In this document: positions 18,047-26,717 of the stretch, in pieces
Layout of the letters: each line of letters opens with the position of its first letter
Numbering within the stretch: position 1 is the stretch's first letter
Origin: Clostridium cibarium
GTDB taxonomy: Bacteria; Bacillota; Clostridia; Clostridiales; Clostridiaceae
Length of the DNA: 64,000 bases
Assembly: GCF_014836335.1 (NCBI RefSeq)
Contig: NZ_JACSRA010000007.1
Span: forward strand, 88,105 to 152,104
Direction of reading: 5' to 3'
Made by a program: the position numbers and the translations under genes
The notes under the pieces: model-generated
Database searches by the model: none
Seen by the model: only the letters and a program-made list of their open reading frames with translations
Told to the model about the DNA's origin: nothing

Positions 18047-18075
18047 ATTTTATGTCTTGCATTAGAAAAAGTCAA
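18047..18075 (-). promoter_or_regulatory. Sigma-A type promoter of the TPP riboswitch-thiT transcript
   Basis: On the minus strand TTGACT (18070-18075), a 17-base spacer and TAAAAT (18047-18052). The promoter overlaps the 3' end of the small gene that precedes it. Confidence 0.65.
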
Positions 18076-18265
18076 TTAATTTATTGACAACCATGCTAGA
18101 CGAATTTGGGGCAGTTGGACTACATACTATATTTTCATTAGGGATATTGATGGTATCTCCTATATTGAAGTTAGATATTTGATTTAAAGGAATTGATGTT
18201 ATTCTTCCATCTTCAAGGGAAACATATGCATCAATACTGTTTTTATCAATAATTATTGCTTTCAT
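18062..18265 (-). CDS. Small conserved protein, DUF3006-like
   Basis: A 67-residue protein beginning MKAIIIDKNSIDAYVSLEDG, followed by an Asn-rich polar stretch. The start matches small clostridial DUF3006-like proteins with an IDR-x-EGD-AVVELEDG pattern, so the family call is tentative. AGGAGG lies upstream on the minus strand. Function unknown. Its 3' end carries the thiT promoter. Confidence 0.5.
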   Translation of the reverse strand: MKAIIIDKNSIDAYVSLEDGRITSIPLNQISNFNIGDTINIPNENIVCSPTAPNSSSMVVNKLIDFF

Positions 18266-18300
18266 TTATATGTACCTCCTATATAATAGGATGGCTATAA

Positions 18301-18327
18301 AAGAAAAAGATATACCTAAGTATATCT
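18301..18327 (-). terminator. Intrinsic terminator after the PadR gene
   Basis: On the minus strand an 8-bp stem (18320-18327 with 18308-18315) and a 4-base loop, followed by TTTTCTT. It overlaps the PadR stop codon. Confidence 0.7.
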
Positions 18328-18760
18328 AATAAAGATCATTATAAATAATTTTGAAAACCTCTAAGGATTCTTCAATTTTAGATTTTAATAATTTTTTTTT
18401 GCTTTCAAAATTGATTCTTCCTTCTTTAGTTAATGTATATATTTTTTGAAACTTTTTCTTTGGATCGTTCCACTCGCCTATAATATCTCCTTGTTTCTCT
18501 AGTTTCTTTAAAATAGGGTATATTCCACCAGTACTAGGCACCCATAGTCCATTAGTTTTTTCACCTATTTTATGAGATATATCATTTCCATTTGACGGAT
18601 TTAAACTTAAGATATAAAGAATATAAATTGGAAGCAATCCTTTTGTAAAAACCTGCCCTACGGCTTCATTTTCTTTTTTTATTTTTTTTAAATCAGCAAG
18701 TTTTTGTTTATATTCTTCATATAATCGTTTCTCCTCGGCTTTAAGATCCTTTTCATTCAT
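18326..18760 (-). CDS. PadR family transcriptional regulator
   Basis: A 144-residue DNA-binding protein. The winged helix covers about residues 38-110, with ILYILSLNPSNGNDIS (helix 1), GLWVPSTGGIYPILKKLEKQG (recognition helix and wing) and YTLTKEGR. A charged N-terminal helix and a C-terminal dimerisation helix flank it. It starts 8 bases after the degV stop codon, so the two genes form an operon. The ligand is unknown. Confidence 0.88.
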   Translation of the reverse strand: MNEKDLKAEEKRLYEEYKQKLADLKKIKKENEAVGQVFTKGLLPIYILYILSLNPSNGNDISHKIGEKTNGLWVPSTGGIYPILKKLEKQGDIIGEWNDPKKKFQKIYTLTKEGRINFESKKKLLKSKIEESLEVFKIIYNDLY

Positions 18761-18768
18761 GATTAGAT

Positions 18769-19611
18769 TTAGAGTTCTTCTATAATGAAGCCTAATAATC
18801 CAGGACCAGTGTGGACTCCTAATGCAGGGCCTACAGTGGCAGTGGAAATTTCATTTATATTTTCATTTGTTTTTAAAGCATTAAGAATGGCATTACTTTC
18901 CTCGATAGCATTTCCTTCGATAATCCAAATGTTGCATTTGTTTTTGCTTAAATAGCCTTCTACAATTTCCTTTAATTTATTTATAGATTGTTTACGGCCT
19001 CTAGCTTTAGCATATGTTTGATAAATACCGTCATCTCCAACAAAAACTATTGGTTTTAAATTTAGAAGTTCTCCAATTGTTCCAGCAACTCTTCCTATTC
19101 TTCCGCCTTTTTTTAGATATTCAAGTGTATTCAATGTGAAATAGGTATGTACACTTTTTCGGTAAGTTGGAAGCAGTGATATAATTTCTTCAAAGGTTTT
19201 TCCTTCTTTAACAAGCTTTGAAGCTGATAATACAATAGAGCCTTGTGCCATGCTTAATGTTTTAGAGTCATAAACATAACTTGTTAGGTTAGGGTGGTCT
19301 TCTAAAGCCAATCTAACAGAATTACTTGTACCAGAAAGAGCACTTGATATATGTATAGCAATAACATGTGTATAGCCTTCTTCTTCAAGGTTAGTTAATA
19401 TACTCTCTATTTTCTTCATACAAGGCAAAGAAGTAGTAGGTATTTCTTTTTCTAATGAGTCATATAGTTCATATGGTGTTATACTTACTCCATCTTCATA
19501 TTCATTATCAGAATATATAATTCTAAAAGGAAGGGAAAATATATTATGTTCTTTTAGTAAATCTGATGATAAATCAGATCCGCTATCGGTTATTATTGCG
19601 ATCTTCTGCAT
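18769..19611 (-). CDS. DegV family fatty-acid-binding protein
   Basis: A 280-residue soluble protein. The N-terminal AIITDSGSDLS motif, the TSLPCMKKIES loop, the HISSALSGTSNSV lipid-contact motif and YFTLNTLEYLKKGGRIG are all DegV hallmarks. DegV (FakB-type) proteins bind a fatty acid and present it to the FakA kinase; FakA is not in the window. The ATG at 19611 follows GGAGGTATT; the 27 extra in-frame residues upstream have no ribosome site. It is co-transcribed with the PadR gene. Confidence 0.9.
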   Translation of the reverse strand: MQKIAIITDSGSDLSSDLLKEHNIFSLPFRIIYSDNEYEDGVSITPYELYDSLEKEIPTTSLPCMKKIESILTNLEEEGYTHVIAIHISSALSGTSNSVRLALEDHPNLTSYVYDSKTLSMAQGSIVLSASKLVKEGKTFEEIISLLPTYRKSVHTYFTLNTLEYLKKGGRIGRVAGTIGELLNLKPIVFVGDDGIYQTYAKARGRKQSINKLKEIVEGYLSKNKCNIWIIEGNAIEESNAILNALKTNENINEISTATVGPALGVHTGPGLLGFIIEEL

Positions 19612-19650
19612 AGTAATACCTCCAATATATGTAACAAAATTATTATCAAT

Positions 19651-19687
19651 AGTGATAATGTTAACTATATCAGAAGTGATAATGTTA
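19651..19687 (-). repeat. Pair of 13-bp direct repeats upstream of degV, candidate operator
   Basis: AGTGATAATGTTA (plus strand) occurs at 19651-19663 and again at 19675-19687, exactly 24 bp apart. It lies 40-75 bp before the degV start, in promoter position. PadR autoregulation is an attractive but untested idea. Confidence 0.5.
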
Positions 19688-19700
19688 GGCAATAAAAATA

Positions 19701-19744
19701 TTGGACTACCTGACTTCCATAATGGAAAGTATAGTTAGCCCAAC
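19701..19744 (-). terminator. Interrupted-stem terminator after the DUF3048 lipoprotein gene
   Basis: On the minus strand TTGG-CTA-CT...TTCCA pairs with TGGAA...AG-TAG-CCAA with small internal bulges, followed by TATTTTTATT. Confidence 0.6.
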
Positions 19745-19769
19745 ATTTAGCTAGTTTTCTGCAATATTA

Positions 19770-20771
19770 TCATTTAGAAGGAGTTCCTATGGATATATCA
19801 TTTTTTTTATCAACTATATGCCAAATTGTTTTTCCAGGAGAAAGGGGAACCTTGTTTCCTGATTTGTCATATAATATAGTTCTTGAGCCTTTGGCTGACT
19901 TTTCCCAAGTTACATCTATAACCTTACCTCCAGATAAAACATATCCCTCTCCTTTGCCTAAGAGGTCTATATTTAAATGTAAGTTATCACTGCTTAGATT
20001 TATATTTGTTTTTTGTATTACTATATTTGAAAAATTTAATTGATTATTATTTAATGCATCAATAGAAATTTTGCCATCCATAGACTTTGTATACAGACCA
20101 TCCTTATAGTTATATGATGTGTTGTATCCTTTATTAATAGTGATACTTAAATTGTTTGCTTCAGTAAATTCTGAATTAGAATAATATTCACTATTAAAAC
20201 TTAAAAAGGGTTTGTTTTTAATTTCTAAATTCTTACTAATAATATATTTAGTTATGTTTTCCGAGGAAGTATATAAATTGTGAGGAGCTTTTCTTTTATT
20301 ATCTCTCCAGAAATAGGAGCCTTCAGAAATTTCATTTATGCTCATTAAATTTTTATCATTTGAAATTCTATTTAATGCATCTTCTGAGCCGCCGCAATGA
20401 GCAAAGGGGAGTTCAAGTTCCTCGGCAATATCTATGAAGTATGGGCGAACACTCCTTATAGGACCGATTACTTCTGGCAAATTATCATGGAATAAAGCTA
20501 TAAATCTAGGAATTCCACCTTCAGCAGAAGTTTCATAGATAATATCTGCATATGAAATTCCGCTTTGTGGACGAGCTTGTGAAGAATTTCCAATCATTCC
20601 CATGAAAGAAGGTTTGTTGTTATCGTCAGCGGTACATTCCTTACCGGTATAGTAACTGTAATATTTTTCTTCTGGTTTTTCTTTAATATTATCTGTAGAA
20701 GATATGGTTTTATTTTGACAACCTATAAGTAAAACTGATAATGAAAAAATAATTAAAAAAATTTTTTTCAT
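19770..20771 (-). CDS. DUF3048 family lipoprotein (YerB-like)
   Basis: A 333-residue exported lipoprotein. The signal segment ends in LIGC with the lipidated cysteine at residue 18. The body shows the DUF3048 signatures ARPQSGISYADIIYE, GGIPRFIALF, GPIRSVRPYF and AHCGGSEDAL. B. subtilis YerB is the reference member; its function is not settled, and a cell-wall role is suspected. AGGAG lies upstream on the minus strand. It appears to be transcribed alone. Confidence 0.88.
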   Translation of the reverse strand: MKKIFLIIFSLSVLLIGCQNKTISSTDNIKEKPEEKYYSYYTGKECTADDNNKPSFMGMIGNSSQARPQSGISYADIIYETSAEGGIPRFIALFHDNLPEVIGPIRSVRPYFIDIAEELELPFAHCGGSEDALNRISNDKNLMSINEISEGSYFWRDNKRKAPHNLYTSSENITKYIISKNLEIKNKPFLSFNSEYYSNSEFTEANNLSITINKGYNTSYNYKDGLYTKSMDGKISIDALNNNQLNFSNIVIQKTNINLSSDNLHLNIDLLGKGEGYVLSGGKVIDVTWEKSAKGSRTILYDKSGNKVPLSPGKTIWHIVDKKNDISIGTPSK

Positions 20772-20956
20772 ATTTAGCCTCCTAAAGTATTTTTGAAGTG
20801 GCGGTATAGTTTAATTCTAATGCAAACAGGAAATAAATTCCATAGAATCTAATTAAAATATTGGTCATAAAAGTAGAATACTCTAAAAAAGTGAGAAAAG
20901 AAGAACAATATAGTAATAAATAATGATATAGATGATTAATTGATTTTTTCAGTAAT

Positions 20957-20985
20957 TTGATATATGTAATTTTATGAAGTATAAT
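20957..20985 (+). promoter_or_regulatory. Sigma-A type promoter of nrdD
   Basis: TTGATA (20957-20962), a 17-base spacer and TATAAT (20980-20985). The start would be near 20992, immediately before the palindrome and NrdR box. Confidence 0.65.
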
Positions 20986-20992
20986 AACATTT

Positions 20993-21021
20993 GTGGTTTA
21001 AACCACTACTATATATTGTGT
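20993..21021 (+). promoter_or_regulatory. NrdR box with adjoining 14-bp palindrome
   Basis: CTACTATATATTGTGT at 21006-21021 fits the NrdR consensus (acaCwAtATaTwGwgt) at all core positions. Directly before it is the perfect palindrome GTGGTTTAAACCAC (20993-21006). NrdR normally binds paired boxes to repress ribonucleotide reductase genes; I find only one clear box. The position just downstream of the promoter suits repression. Confidence 0.65.
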
Positions 21022-21037
21022 AGCGGGGGTGTAGCTG

Positions 21038-23152
21038 TTGCTATATGTTGTGAAGAGAGACGGAAGAGAAGTTGAGTTTAATGCTGACAAAATAACTCAT
21101 GCTATAAAAGGTGCTTCCGGAGAAGAAGGTCTTAACTTAAAAACAAGTGAAATTTATGAAGCTGTACAGAAGGTCGTTATGTATATAGAGATGACTGAAA
21201 AAAATAAAATTACAGTGGAAGAAATTCAAAATTATGTTGAGAAAGCATTAGAGGATACTAATCATAAGGAAATTGCTTTAGCATATTCCAATTATAGAAA
21301 AGAAAGAACAAAGATTAGAGATATTAAGTCAGATTTAATGAAAGCAATACAAAAAATTGGTGTTGAAACAGATAGGGATAATGCTAATGTAGGAAATAAT
21401 TTCAGTTCAAAACTTTTGAGAATAGCATCAGAGTCAAATAAGTGGCATAATCTTTCAGCTATGCCAAAGTATTTAGCGAAAGCTCATGAAACTGGAGATT
21501 TATATTATCATGATTTAGATAGTTACAATTTAACAACAAACTGTCTACATATACCTACTAGAGAATTATTGGAACATGGATTTAATACAGGATATGGGAC
21601 TATAAATGTACCAAAAAGAATTGAGAGTGCTGCTGAGCTCTCATGTATACTTTTACAATCAACTCAAAACGATATGTTTGGAGGTCAATCACATCCGGAT
21701 TTTGATAATGATATGGCTGTTTTTGTAGAACCTACAAGACAAGAAATCATAAATGAATTAAAAAGCCTAGGAGTTCAGGAAGAAAAAATAAATGAAGTGG
21801 TTGAAACAAAATTAAAGGAAAGAGTTCATCAGGCTATGCAAGGGGTTGTTTACAACCTAAATACAATGCATTCAAGAGCAGGTTCTCAAGTTCCATTTAG
21901 TTCAGTAAACTTGGGTATTCCAACTTCAAAGGATGCAGCTTTAGTATGTGAAGCTTTTTTAGAAGAATACGATAAAGGATTAGGTAAAGGGGAGCAACCA
22001 ATATTCCCAAACATAATTTTTAGAGTAAAAGAAGGCGTTAATAGAGAAGAGAATGATCCATATCATTATTTATATAAGTTAGCTTGCAAGGTTGCAGCAA
22101 AGAGGATGAATCCAACATTTATGAATATAGATTCTGATTTTAATAAAGAATATTATGAAAAAGGATATATGCCTGCAACAATGGGATGCAGAACTTATCT
22201 TATGAAAAATGTTAATGGAGAGCCAGGTTGTAAGGGAAGAGGAAATATTGCTCCTACAACAATAAATTTGCCAAGAATAGGTATATTAGCTAAGAAAGAT
22301 ATTGATGTATTTTTTAAGTTATTTCAAGAGAAAATTGATTTGGCTAAAGAATCATTATTGCATAGATATAATGTTTTAAAGAATTTGAGGGTTAAAGATT
22401 TACCATTCGTAGCAGGACAATACTTAATGAAAGGTTCTGAAAATTTAGATCAAAATGATTCGATAGAACCAATTTTAAAACAAGGAACATGGGGAATTGG
22501 ATTTATAGGCCTTGCAGAAACACTTGTTGCTTTAACAGGAAAGCATCATGGAGAAAGCGATGAAGCAAGAGAATTAGGGTATAAAATTATTTCTTACTTA
22601 AGGGAACAAGTAGATAAAATGACAGAGGAAACTCAGTTGAATTGGAGTACATATGCAACTCCAGCAGAAGGGTTATCTGGAAAGTTTATAAAGCAAGATC
22701 AAAAGCTATTTGGAATAATACCAGGAGTAACCGATAAAGAATATTATACAAATAGTTATCATGTACCAGTAGGATATGCAATATCAATTAAGAGAAAAAT
22801 TGATATTGAAGCACCATATCATAAGCTATGTAATGGAGGACATATTAGTTATATAGAAGTTGATGACAATCCTACAGGCGAAGGTATAATGGATATAATT
22901 AATTATGCATACAAAAATACAAATATAAGCTATATGGGAGTGAATTTTCATATAAGATATTGTAAGGAATGTGGAGAATCGCTTCATAGTCATGAAGCAA
23001 AATGTCCTAAATGTAGTAGTACTAATATTCAAGGAATTTCAAGGGTAACTGGATATTTAAGTCTTGATGAAAGATTCGGAGCAGGAAAATCTCATGAAAG
23101 AGAAGATAGAGTTACACATACAGACAATCATGTAAATACTTACAAGGTATAA
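21038..23152 (+). CDS. nrdD: Anaerobic ribonucleoside-triphosphate reductase, class III
   Basis: Makes deoxyribonucleotides under anaerobic conditions using a glycyl radical. The N-terminal ATP-cone (about 1-95, VVKRDGREVEFNADKI) is the allosteric activity site. The 10-stranded barrel contains GYGTINVPKRIESAAELS and the GCRTYL region. A C-terminal zinc ribbon uses two CxxC pairs (CKEC, CPKC), and the radical glycine is G672 in RVTGYL. The length of 704 is typical. The start is TTG at 21038, 6 bases after GGGGGTG. Its activase nrdG lies about 5 kb downstream rather than adjacent. Confidence 0.95.
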   Translation: MLYVVKRDGREVEFNADKITHAIKGASGEEGLNLKTSEIYEAVQKVVMYIEMTEKNKITVEEIQNYVEKALEDTNHKEIALAYSNYRKERTKIRDIKSDLMKAIQKIGVETDRDNANVGNNFSSKLLRIASESNKWHNLSAMPKYLAKAHETGDLYYHDLDSYNLTTNCLHIPTRELLEHGFNTGYGTINVPKRIESAAELSCILLQSTQNDMFGGQSHPDFDNDMAVFVEPTRQEIINELKSLGVQEEKINEVVETKLKERVHQAMQGVVYNLNTMHSRAGSQVPFSSVNLGIPTSKDAALVCEAFLEEYDKGLGKGEQPIFPNIIFRVKEGVNREENDPYHYLYKLACKVAAKRMNPTFMNIDSDFNKEYYEKGYMPATMGCRTYLMKNVNGEPGCKGRGNIAPTTINLPRIGILAKKDIDVFFKLFQEKIDLAKESLLHRYNVLKNLRVKDLPFVAGQYLMKGSENLDQNDSIEPILKQGTWGIGFIGLAETLVALTGKHHGESDEARELGYKIISYLREQVDKMTEETQLNWSTYATPAEGLSGKFIKQDQKLFGIIPGVTDKEYYTNSYHVPVGYAISIKRKIDIEAPYHKLCNGGHISYIEVDDNPTGEGIMDIINYAYKNTNISYMGVNFHIRYCKECGESLHSHEAKCPKCSSTNIQGISRVTGYLSLDERFGAGKSHEREDRVTHTDNHVNTYKV

Positions 23153-23171
23153 ATCAATAAAAAATGTATTT

Positions 23172-23206
23172 AAGCTAAGTTGGGTAAAACTAACTTAGCT
23201 TTTTTA
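23172..23206 (+). terminator. Intrinsic terminator after nrdD
   Basis: A 10-bp stem (23172-23181 with 23192-23201) around a 10-base loop, followed by a T tract. Confidence 0.85.
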
Positions 23207-23332
23207 ATTTTTATGAAAAAAAGATACGACATTATATTTGATTTAAGGTGACGCTTAAAGGACAAGGATGCAATTTTTTTTAAAAAACTTGCAACAATTA
23301 ATATGTTAATGCAGAAAAATTAAAAAAAACAC

Positions 23333-23432
23333 AACGATATTGAATGGAGTGTAACGATATCTTGCAAAAAAATAAATATTTCCTATCTTTTGATATTGTT
23401 ATTTAATGCACTATATGATAAAATTAGTGCAT
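23333..23432 (+). promoter_or_regulatory. Promoter and candidate operators of the citrate synthase-aconitase operon
   Basis: TTGATA (23390-23395), an 18-base spacer and TATGAT (23414-23419). The -10 box sits in the 11-base centre of a perfect 8-bp inverted repeat, ATGCACTA (23406-23413) and TAGTGCAT (23425-23432). Upstream, AACGATAT occurs twice 20 bp apart (23333, 23353), and the inverted pair AACGATATC / GATATTGTT brackets the -35 region. The rest of the 384-bp gap (23207-23332 and 23433-23536) is AT-rich with no gene or RNA visible. Confidence 0.55.
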
Positions 23433-23536
23433 AAAAATAAATTTAATATATGGAATCTTTTTTGATGTGATTGGGGAATTTATCTTAAAAGAAAAAATAT
23501 ATTTATAAGCAATAATTAAAAACGGGGGGATTATAT

Positions 23537-24694
23537 ATGACTGTAAAAAGGTCTAGTGATGGAAAAAGAATATATATTGTAGACACAACCCTTAGAGATG
23601 GAGAACAGACAGCGGGGGTTGTTTTTGCTAATGAAGAAAAAATTGCAATTGCTACCATGTTAAGTGATTTAGGTGTAGATCAACTTGAGGTTGGAATTCC
23701 AACAATGGGTGGAGATGAAAAGCAGGCTATTAAAGATATAGTTAAGAGAAATCTTAAGAGCAGTATCATGGCTTGGAATAGACCTGTAATATCTGATATT
23801 AACGAATCTATTGATTGTGGTGTAGATGCCGTGGCAATCTCGATATCAGTATCAGATATACACATAAAAAACAAATTAAAAAAGTCTAGAGAATGGGTAC
23901 TAGAAAAGATGGTAGAAGGTGTTGAACACGCTAAGAAAAATGGATTATATGTATCTGTAAATGGAGAAGATGCTTCAAGAGCTGATAAAGATTTTTTGAT
24001 TCAATTTATGAATACAGCTAAACAAGCAGGAGCAGATAGATTTAGATATTGTGATACAGTAGGGGTTATGGGGCCATTTCAAATTGAAGAGCAAATTAAA
24101 TACCTTTATGAAAAAACAGGCTTTGATATAGAAATGCATACCCATAATGATTTTGGTATGGCAACAGCAAATGCTATTGCAGGCATTAGAGCTGGAGCTA
24201 ACTATGTAGGGTTAACAGTAAATGGATTAGGAGAAAGAGCAGGAAATGCAGCTTTAGAAGAAGTTCTAATGGCATTGAAATATGTTTATGGAATGGAAAT
24301 AGATATTGATACTACAATGTTTAGGGAAATATCTCAATATGTATCTAGAGCAGCAGGAAGAGAACTCCCAATATGGAAAGCTATTGTTGGAACAAATATG
24401 TTTGCTCATGAGTCAGGAATTCATGCAGATGGAGCTATAAAAAATCCTAAGAATTATGAAGCTTTTGATCCAAGAGTTGTAGGACTTGAAAGGCAGATAG
24501 TAATAGGTAAACACTCAGGTAAGGCTGCTATAGTGAATAAGTTTAAAGAATATAATATAGATTTAACAGATGAAGAAGCTACAGGAATTTTAGAGATGGT
24601 AAGAGCCACATCAGTAAGGCTTAAGAGAAGTCTCTTTGATAAGGAAATTGTGCAAATGTACAAAGAGTACAAAAGATTAGCTAATTCAAAATAA
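23537..24694 (+). CDS. Re-citrate synthase or homocitrate synthase (NifV/LeuA-like)
   Basis: A 385-residue DRE-TIM metallolyase condensing acetyl-CoA with a 2-oxoacid. The catalytic VDTTLRDGEQ motif, the HTHNDFGMA metal ligands and the GLGERAGN motif are clear. By sequence alone it would be called homocitrate synthase (NifV). No nif gene is in the window and aconitase follows 37 bases later. This matches the C. kluyveri and C. acetobutylicum arrangement in which a NifV-like protein is the Re-face citrate synthase. Citrate synthesis from oxaloacetate is therefore my preferred call. GGGGGG precedes the ATG. Confidence 0.82.
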   Translation: MTVKRSSDGKRIYIVDTTLRDGEQTAGVVFANEEKIAIATMLSDLGVDQLEVGIPTMGGDEKQAIKDIVKRNLKSSIMAWNRPVISDINESIDCGVDAVAISISVSDIHIKNKLKKSREWVLEKMVEGVEHAKKNGLYVSVNGEDASRADKDFLIQFMNTAKQAGADRFRYCDTVGVMGPFQIEEQIKYLYEKTGFDIEMHTHNDFGMATANAIAGIRAGANYVGLTVNGLGERAGNAALEEVLMALKYVYGMEIDIDTTMFREISQYVSRAAGRELPIWKAIVGTNMFAHESGIHADGAIKNPKNYEAFDPRVVGLERQIVIGKHSGKAAIVNKFKEYNIDLTDEEATGILEMVRATSVRLKRSLFDKEIVQMYKEYKRLANSK

Positions 24695-24731
24695 TATTAA
24701 TTATAAAAAAGCAATAAGTAGGGGGAAAAAG

Positions 24732-26651
24732 ATGGGCGATAATTTAGTATATAAAATTCTAAAAAGTCATATTGTTGAAGGAGAATTAAAGGCATTAGAA
24801 CCTATTGCTATTAAAATAGATCAGACCTTAACACAAGATTCAACTGGAACAATGGCATATTTACAACTTGAGGCAATGGGAATAGATAGAGTTAAGACTA
24901 AGAGATCTGTAGCATTTATAGATCATAATATGTTACAACAAGGATTTGAGAATGCAGATGACCATAAGTTTATACAAACAGTTGCTTCAAAATATGGAGT
25001 GCATTTTTCAAAACCAGGTAATGGAATCTGTCATCAAGTATTTTTAGAAAGATTTGCAAGGCCAACAGAAACATTAATTGGATCTGATAGTCATACACCA
25101 ACAGCTGGTGGAGTGGGAATGCTTGCAATGGGTGCTGGTGGATTAGATGTTGCTCTTGCAATGGGTGGAGGAGCTTATAACATAAATACACCTAAAGTAG
25201 TTAAGATTAATCTTGTTGGAAAATTAAAAAGAATGGTAGCATCTAAAGACATTATCCTTGAAGTTTTAAGAAGATTATCTGTAAAAGGTGGAGTTAATAG
25301 AGTATTTGAATATGCAGGAGAAGGTGTTAAGACACTTTCAGTTCCAGAAAGAGCTACCATAACTAATATGGGAGCAGAACTTGGAGCTACAACTTCTATT
25401 TTTCCAAGTGATGAAAGAACTTTAGAATTCTTCAAAGCTCAAGGAAGAGAAGAAGATTGGGTAGAATTTAAACCAGATGCGGATGCGGTATATGATGAAG
25501 AAATTGAAATTAATTTAAGCGAATTAAAACCTCTTACAGCTAAACCACATAGCCCAGACAATGTTGTTCAAGTTAAAGAAGCTGGTAAGATAAAGGTTGA
25601 TCAAGTATTTATAGGAAGCTGTACAAATTCTTCATATGAAGACTTAATGAAGGTTGCAAAAATACTTAAAGGAAATAAGGTTAATCCTAATGTAAGTTTA
25701 GTAATTGGACCAGGGTCAAGACAAGTTATGGAGATGATAGCTAGAAATGGAGCTTTAGCAGATATTATAAGCTCTGGAGCTAGAATACTTGAAAATTCTT
25801 GTGGACCATGTATTGGTATGGGGCAAGCACCTGGAACAAATGGAATTTCGCTTAGAACAGTAAATAGAAACTTCTATGGAAGAAGTGGAACATTAACAGG
25901 GCAAATCTATATAGTTAGTCCAGAGACAGCAGCAGTATCTGCTATTAATGGAGTTTTAACTGATCCAACAGAAAAGGATATAGATTTAACTATAGAAATG
26001 CCAGAGAAGTTTATTATAGATGACTCCATGATTTTAGCACCAGCTGAGACAAATGCTGAGGTTGAAGTTGTTAGAGGACCAAATATTAAGCCATTCCCAA
26101 TAGGAAAAGAATTAGGCAATGAAGTGGATGGAAAAGTAATAATAAAGGTTGAAGATAACATTACTACTGATCACATTATGCCTTCAAATTCAAAATTACT
26201 TCCATTTAGATCTAATATTCCTTATCTTTCAGAATTCTGTTTTAATACAGTAGATACAGAATTCCCTAAGAGAGCTAAAGAGAATAATGGTGGATTTATT
26301 ATTGCAGGAAGTAACTATGGGCAAGGGTCTTCAAGAGAGCATGCAGCTTTAGCACCTCTTTATTTAGGGGTTAAAGCAGTTGTTGCAAAATCTTTTGCTA
26401 GAATTCATAAGGCTAACTTAATCAACAATGGAATAATTCCTATTGATTTCAAAGATGAAGGGGATTATGACAATATTGATTTACTTGATGAATTAGTTAT
26501 AGAAGGAATTCAAGATGCTTTAAGCACAGGAATAGTTAAAATAAAGAATTTAACTAAGAATGTAGAATTTGAAGCGGTTGTTGATTTAACAGAGAAAGAG
26601 ATTGAAGTAATTAAAGCTGGCGGAAGACTTAATTATGTAAAGAATATGTAA
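24732..26651 (+). CDS. acnA: Aconitate hydratase
   Basis: A 639-residue 4Fe-4S enzyme that interconverts citrate and isocitrate. Cluster cysteines lie in GSCTNSS (one) and NSCGPCIGMG (two). The C-terminal swivel domain contains the GSNYGQGSSREHAA substrate-binding motif. GGGGG precedes the ATG. It lies 37 bases after the citrate synthase gene and is co-transcribed with it, giving the first steps of an oxidative route to 2-oxoglutarate. Isocitrate dehydrogenase, which follows in C. acetobutylicum, is absent here. The symbol is by family; citB is equally used. Confidence 0.93.
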   Translation: MGDNLVYKILKSHIVEGELKALEPIAIKIDQTLTQDSTGTMAYLQLEAMGIDRVKTKRSVAFIDHNMLQQGFENADDHKFIQTVASKYGVHFSKPGNGICHQVFLERFARPTETLIGSDSHTPTAGGVGMLAMGAGGLDVALAMGGGAYNINTPKVVKINLVGKLKRMVASKDIILEVLRRLSVKGGVNRVFEYAGEGVKTLSVPERATITNMGAELGATTSIFPSDERTLEFFKAQGREEDWVEFKPDADAVYDEEIEINLSELKPLTAKPHSPDNVVQVKEAGKIKVDQVFIGSCTNSSYEDLMKVAKILKGNKVNPNVSLVIGPGSRQVMEMIARNGALADIISSGARILENSCGPCIGMGQAPGTNGISLRTVNRNFYGRSGTLTGQIYIVSPETAAVSAINGVLTDPTEKDIDLTIEMPEKFIIDDSMILAPAETNAEVEVVRGPNIKPFPIGKELGNEVDGKVIIKVEDNITTDHIMPSNSKLLPFRSNIPYLSEFCFNTVDTEFPKRAKENNGGFIIAGSNYGQGSSREHAALAPLYLGVKAVVAKSFARIHKANLINNGIIPIDFKDEGDYDNIDLLDELVIEGIQDALSTGIVKIKNLTKNVEFEAVVDLTEKEIEVIKAGGRLNYVKNM

Positions 26652-26657
26652 TATTAT

Positions 26658-26692
26658 AAAGGCACCAAAGTCTCTTTGACGTTGGTGTCTTT
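26658..26692 (+). terminator. Hairpin after aconitase, weak terminator
   Basis: An 11-bp stem (26658-26668 with 26682-26692, one G-U pair) around a 13-base loop. The following T-run is short, so some read-through into the next gene is possible. Confidence 0.5.
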
Positions 26693-26717
26693 AAATTTAT
26701 AATCAGGGGGCAAAAAA

